The position numbers were made by a program, and so were the translations under genes. Shown here piece by piece: positions 61,508-64,000 of a stretch of 64,000 bases of DNA (positions within the stretch are counted from its first letter, which is position 1; every line of letters starts with the position of its first letter). The stretch is from Diaporthe sp. PMI_573 (lineage: Eukaryota; Ascomycota; Sordariomycetes; Diaporthales; Diaporthaceae). The notes under the pieces are model-generated. The model was not told where the DNA came from. It made no database searches and was given only the letters and a program-made list of their open reading frames with translations. Location of the stretch: NCBI GenBank assembly GCA_021399435.1, contig JAJTUP010000012.1, positions 1 through 64,000 on the forward strand, given 5' to 3'.

Positions 61508-64000
61508 ATGAGGTGGTTTCTATCGACAAGCGGCACTTGCGTGGCTGCGATCCTACTGTCCGGGCACGCCCTTGCACAGGTGGACTATTCGCAATTTGTG
61601 AACCCCCTCATCGGGGGCAGTGGGCCCCGTGAAGGTCAAGCCTGTGAGCAGAGCGCTACATGATCCCGATACGCCTCACTCAACTTACACATGCTCCTTA
61701 AAGATGGCGGGGGCGATATCTTCGTCGGTGCCGCCGTCCCCTTCGGCGTTGTCAAAGTCGGCATCGACACTTGGGAGGGCTTCGGTAAGGATTCGGTCAC
61801 CAACGGAGGATGGACGCCAAAGGGTAATGTTACGGCTGTGACCATGCTTCACGAGAGCGGAACAGGTGGAGCCCCAAAATACGGGATCATTCCACAGATG
61901 CCCTTGACAACTGTCGACTCTCCTGTCAATGTCCTCGACAACCGGACTTATTTCCAACGCCGGGTTGTTAAAGACACCGCGCGTGTGGGATATTACAGCA
62001 CGGAGCTATTGAATGGGGTCAAGGTGGAGCTCGGCGCCTCAAGACATGCAGGCTTTATGCAATACTCTTTTCCCGACGGGGAAAAACATATCTTGGTTGA
62101 TCTATCTCACTACCTACCTAGCGAGTCCGGAGGTTACACTAGTCAGGTGTATCTTGCTGGCCATATAGACATTACTGGAAGCGAGTATCGTGGCTTTGCG
62201 ACATATGGCGCCGGCTGGAATGAAGGTGCACCATACACTGTCCACTTCTGCGGCTCATTCGAGTCGGCGCCTGCTCAGGTCAACACCTTCAGGGGGAGGA
62301 ACACAGACCCAATGATTAGGTATTGTCAACCTCGCAGAGAACAGAGACGCGTGTCCCTTTGTCCGGTTTTATCTTCTGACCGTATACCTCGCAACAGGTA
62401 TCACACATTCAGTGACCAGCCTATTCCTCAAGCTGTGTTCAGTAACAGCACTGCTCAATTTTCCGCTTCCAATGGGGGCTCTGATTATCTAGGCGCAATC
62501 AATGACCGAATCGGTGCAGTCTTCACATTTGAAGGTGGCGCGGCCAGCACAGTCAAGTCCCGTGTTGGGGTTTCCTTTACCTCGATTGAGCAAGCCTGCA
62601 ACTATAGAGACGATGAAATTCCGACCTGGTCACTCAACGACACTGTGGCCGCCGCCGTCAAGGAGTGGAATGAGGACGTCTTCGGTAGGATCCGTGTCGA
62701 CACAGATGAGGAAACCTCAAACATCACCAATGTTCGGCTGCTATACTCGTCCCTTTACTTCATGCATCTGATGCCCAGCGATAGGACAGGCGACAACCCG
62801 TTGTGGCAGTCCGAGGAGCCATACTGGGACGACTTCTACACGATGTGGGACATTTTCCGCTGCACGGTCAGCCTTTATCACTTGATTCAACCCGCAAGAT
62901 ACGTCAGCATGATTCGTGCCTTGATCGACATCTGGCGATTTGAAGGCTTCCTGCCGGACGGGAGAAGTGGGAACTACAACGGACTGACGCAGGGTGGAAG
63001 CAACGCCGACAACGTGCTTGCGGATGCATACGTCAAGGGACTGGGGAGAGACAGCGATGACCCGTCGATGGTAATCAACTGGACGGCGGGCTACCAAGCA
63101 ATGGTCAAGGATGCCGAGGTCCAGCCGTACAACACATTCAGCCCCTTGGACCAGACTGGAAGCGTCAAAGAGGGCCGCGGGTCGCTCTATGACTGGATAC
63201 CCCTAGGCTACGTCTCGAACAACAGCTCGAGGTCCGTGTCGAAGACGGTTGAGTACGCGCTGAACGATTTCGCGCTGAGCGTCGTGGCTGCCGGCGAGGG
63301 CACGCAAGCTGAGGTCGACAAGTATCTGAATCGGTCTGCCGGGTGGCAGAACCTTTGGAACCATGATATTGTCCATGCCGGGTTCACGGGTTTCTTGGCC
63401 CCGAAGGATGATCAAGGGAAGTGGGTTTCTCCCGAGACATACAATCCAGCCGTGTGCGGCGGGTGCGAATGGGACTCCATCAGCTACGAGGCTACTCCAT
63501 TTGAGTACAGTTTCGTGGTTCCACACGACGTGCAGACACTCATTGAGTCGATGGGCGGTGCGCCAGAGTTTGAGCGGAGGCTTGATTACATTGTAAGGCT
63601 GTATTGGTCCAATGACTCCTTGCTGGGCACACTGGCTGACATTGTCGTGTCCCTACAGTTCATGCCGAATACCTCCGAACAAGACCTTGAAGAGAACGGT
63701 GCTGGAATCACCACTATCATGAATATCGGGTATGTCCTGAGACAATATTTCCTTTGAGTCATGCTTAACAAGGATTGCAGCAACGAGCCAGACTTTGCAA
63801 CGCCATATCTCTACAACTATTTGAACAAGCAGCACAAATCAGTCAACCAAACCCGGGTCCTGGCAAATCAGTTCTTCCATGACGAGCTGTATGGTGTGCC
63901 TGGAAACTCAGATGCGGGCGCGCTCAACTCGTGGCTCATCTGGCAGATGGTCGGGCTTTATCCTATTGTGACCCAGCCTGTCTATTTATTGGAGTCGCCT
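61508..64000 (+). CDS. GH92 alpha-mannosidase, 3' end outside the window
   Basis: A secreted Ca2+-dependent exo-alpha-mannosidase that trims mannans or N-glycans. Exons are 61508-61628, 61704-62319, 62398-63729 and 63781 onward. The signal peptide (CVAAILLSGHALA) precedes the family N-terminus, which after splicing reads VNPLIGGSGPHGGGD and then VGAAVPFGVVKVGID. The 62320-62397 intron is a multiple of three and free of stops, so retention would add 26 residues; removal gives DPMIRYHTFSDQPIPQ, which fits the family better. Catalytic-domain blocks include YWDDFYTMWDIFR, GFLPDGRSGNYNGLTQGGSN and, in the last exon, GVPGNSDAGALNSWLIWQMV. About 60-80 C-terminal residues are missing beyond 64000. 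No defect is visible. Confidence 0.92.

Overview
This window is nuclear DNA of a filamentous ascomycete (Pezizomycotina). The reasons are short GT-AG introns (about 45-190 bp), secreted plant-cell-wall glycosidases, TRI12-like MFS, P450 and AsaB-like families, an intron-bearing tRNA-Pro, and transposon remains whose reading frames are broken mainly by TAG/TAA where CAG/CAA/TGG is expected, which is the footprint of repeat-induced point mutation (RIP). Species cannot be named from the sequence alone.

The window is sharply two-part. From 1 to about 27.1 kb it is a transposon-rich, very AT-rich RIP island. It holds a degenerate chromodomain Ty3/gypsy element on + (1-3180), a second one on - (20124-26273) with a recognisable 169-bp LTR and polypurine tract, five copies of a two-subfamily LTR-like repeat, two hAT-type MITEs with intact terminal inverted repeats (TIRs) and exact 8-bp target duplications, a 699-bp foldback element, a small MITE candidate, and one complete, un-RIPed pogo/Fot1-like transposon (15457-17781) with an open 560-codon transposase. 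Stranded between them are host genes: an intact ten-exon GH79 glycosidase (11600-13705) and broken pieces of a xylitol dehydrogenase, a GH43 galactanase-like gene and a GH28-like gene.

From about 28.5 kb to the end the DNA is ordinary, gene-dense and of balanced composition. In order it has: a dicarboxylate/amino-acid symporter, a TRI12-type efflux pump, an SDR, a scytalone-dehydratase-like protein, a secreted double-VOC protein, a GH43 arabinanase-like enzyme, a PI-specific phospholipase C, a P450, a GH43 xylosidase/arabinofuranosidase, a GPI-anchored protein of unknown function, tRNA-Pro(AGG), a second SDR, a GT2 glycosyltransferase, an AsaB/CmcJ-like oxygenase, a SAM methyltransferase with a frameshift, a mucin-like single-pass membrane protein, and the 5' part of a GH92 alpha-mannosidase cut by the window end.

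Two functional themes stand out. One is polysaccharide and glycan breakdown (GH79, two GH43 plus one dead GH43, dead GH28, GH92). The other is tailoring and transport enzymes typical of secondary metabolism (MFS, two SDRs, scytalone-dehydratase-like, P450, AsaB-like, methyltransferase), without any PKS, NRPS or terpene synthase backbone inside the window. Intron boundaries were set by hand from splice consensus and frame continuity; homology calls are from recognised motifs, not searches.
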